From Lysobacterales bacterium UBA2790 (GTDB taxonomy: Bacteria; Pseudomonadota; Gammaproteobacteria; Xanthomonadales; Xanthomonadaceae), in contig DEHW01000217.1 of assembly GCA_002352135.1 (NCBI GenBank), forward strand, positions 1,414 through 8,122: a stretch of DNA of 6,709 nt, written 5' to 3'. Position 1 is the stretch's first letter. Every line of letters begins with the position of its first letter. The notes below the pieces were generated by a model that worked only from the letters and a program-made list of their open reading frames with translations, made no database searches and was not told the DNA's origin. Position numbers and translations under genes: made by a program. Below, piece by piece: positions 6,182 through 6,709 of the stretch.

Positions 6182-6709
6182 CCTGTTCTTCCCACCAATC
6201 GATGCTTCCACGCCCAGATCGCCGCCTGAGTGCGGTCACTCAGATCAAGCTTGCCAAGCACATTACCGACATGTGTCTTGACCGTACTTTCACCAATCTG
6301 CAGGCGCTCGGCGATCTGCAGGTTGCTGCAGCCCTCGGCCAGCAGAAGCAATACCTCACGCTCACGCGTGCTGAGCGAGGCACACGGATCGGCCGTGCTT
6401 TCGGAGTCGGATTTTCGCGGAGACATGGCCTTTGCAATCTGCTGCAGGCGCGGATGCAAGACCTGCTCGCCGCGCGCCACCCGACGGATGCCGTCCAGCA
6501 ATTCGCGACCACCGATCTCTTTCAAGGTATAGCCGCACGCACCGGCCTCGAAGGCAGGCGCGACATGCGCGGCATCAAGGCACGACGTCAGCACCAGGAC
6601 CTCCGTCGCCGGACTGCAGGCACGGATTCGGCGCGTCGCCGACACGCCGTCTTCCTCGGGCATGACCAGATCCACCAGCGCCACGTCAGGTCGCCATTCC
6701 GCCGCCGCC
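6178..6709 (-). CDS. NarL/LuxR-family response regulator (partial, N-terminus beyond the window)
   Basis: The frame enters from the right edge and stays open to the TGA at 6180-6178, giving 176 visible residues. An internal GTG at 6684 should not be taken as the start, because the preceding codons continue the receiver domain. The receiver part shows RPDVALVDLVMP with the phosphoacceptor Asp at 6672-6670, the conserved switch Thr in VLVLTS, and the conserved Lys in GYTLKE. About 45-50 receiver residues are missing. A linker precedes a complete LuxR-type helix-turn-helix (LSTREREVLLLLAEG, then IAERLQIGESTVKTHVGNVLGKL). It should be a DNA-binding transcription factor activated by a histidine kinase, which may lie beyond the right edge. 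It overlaps kynB by 4 bases, so it is probably in the same transcript; whether it controls the kyn genes is unknown. Confidence 0.92.
   Translation of the reverse strand, partial: AAAEWRPDVALVDLVMPEEDGVSATRRIRACSPATEVLVLTSCLDAAHVAPAFEAGACGYTLKEIGGRELLDGIRRVARGEQVLHPRLQQIAKAMSPRKSDSESTADPCASLSTREREVLLLLAEGCSNLQIAERLQIGESTVKTHVGNVLGKLDLSDRTQAAIWAWKHRLVGRTG

Overview
The window looks like an ordinary chromosomal stretch from a high-GC gammaproteobacterium, most likely of the Xanthomonadales/Lysobacterales group. This rests on gene content and protein style, not on a marker gene. There are seven protein genes, two of them cut by the window edges. I see no mobile element, CRISPR array, tRNA or rRNA.

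Layout: (1) Bases 1-540, minus strand: the N-terminal 180 residues of a helical protein that runs off the left edge. (2) Bases 541-1005: a 465-base divergent gap with two imperfect hairpins, a short palindrome and weak promoter candidates. (3) Plus strand: xseA (exonuclease VII large subunit, GTG start at 1006) overlaps a YigZ/IMPACT-family gene by 4 bases. After a 115-base gap comes a class I-like PPK2 polyphosphate kinase with a strong ribosome binding site and a GTG start. (4) Minus strand, converging on ppk2: a NarL/LuxR-type response regulator cut by the right edge, then kynB (kynurenine formamidase) and kynU (kynureninase). Both junctions in this run are 4-base ATGA overlaps. A long imperfect hairpin covers the point where the plus and minus genes converge.

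How the genes work together: kynB and kynU are consecutive steps of tryptophan breakdown. N-formylkynurenine is hydrolysed to kynurenine, which is then cleaved to anthranilate and alanine; the 3-hydroxy forms give 3-hydroxyanthranilate, a precursor of NAD. The first enzyme, tryptophan 2,3-dioxygenase, is not in the window. The unusual point is a two-component output regulator translationally coupled to the two kyn genes. The plus-strand genes (DNA repair, a YigZ protein, polyphosphate-driven nucleotide phosphorylation) have no obvious common pathway. I found no convincing new system; the points most worth a second look are the structured leader at 622-707 and the regulator-kynB-kynU coupling.
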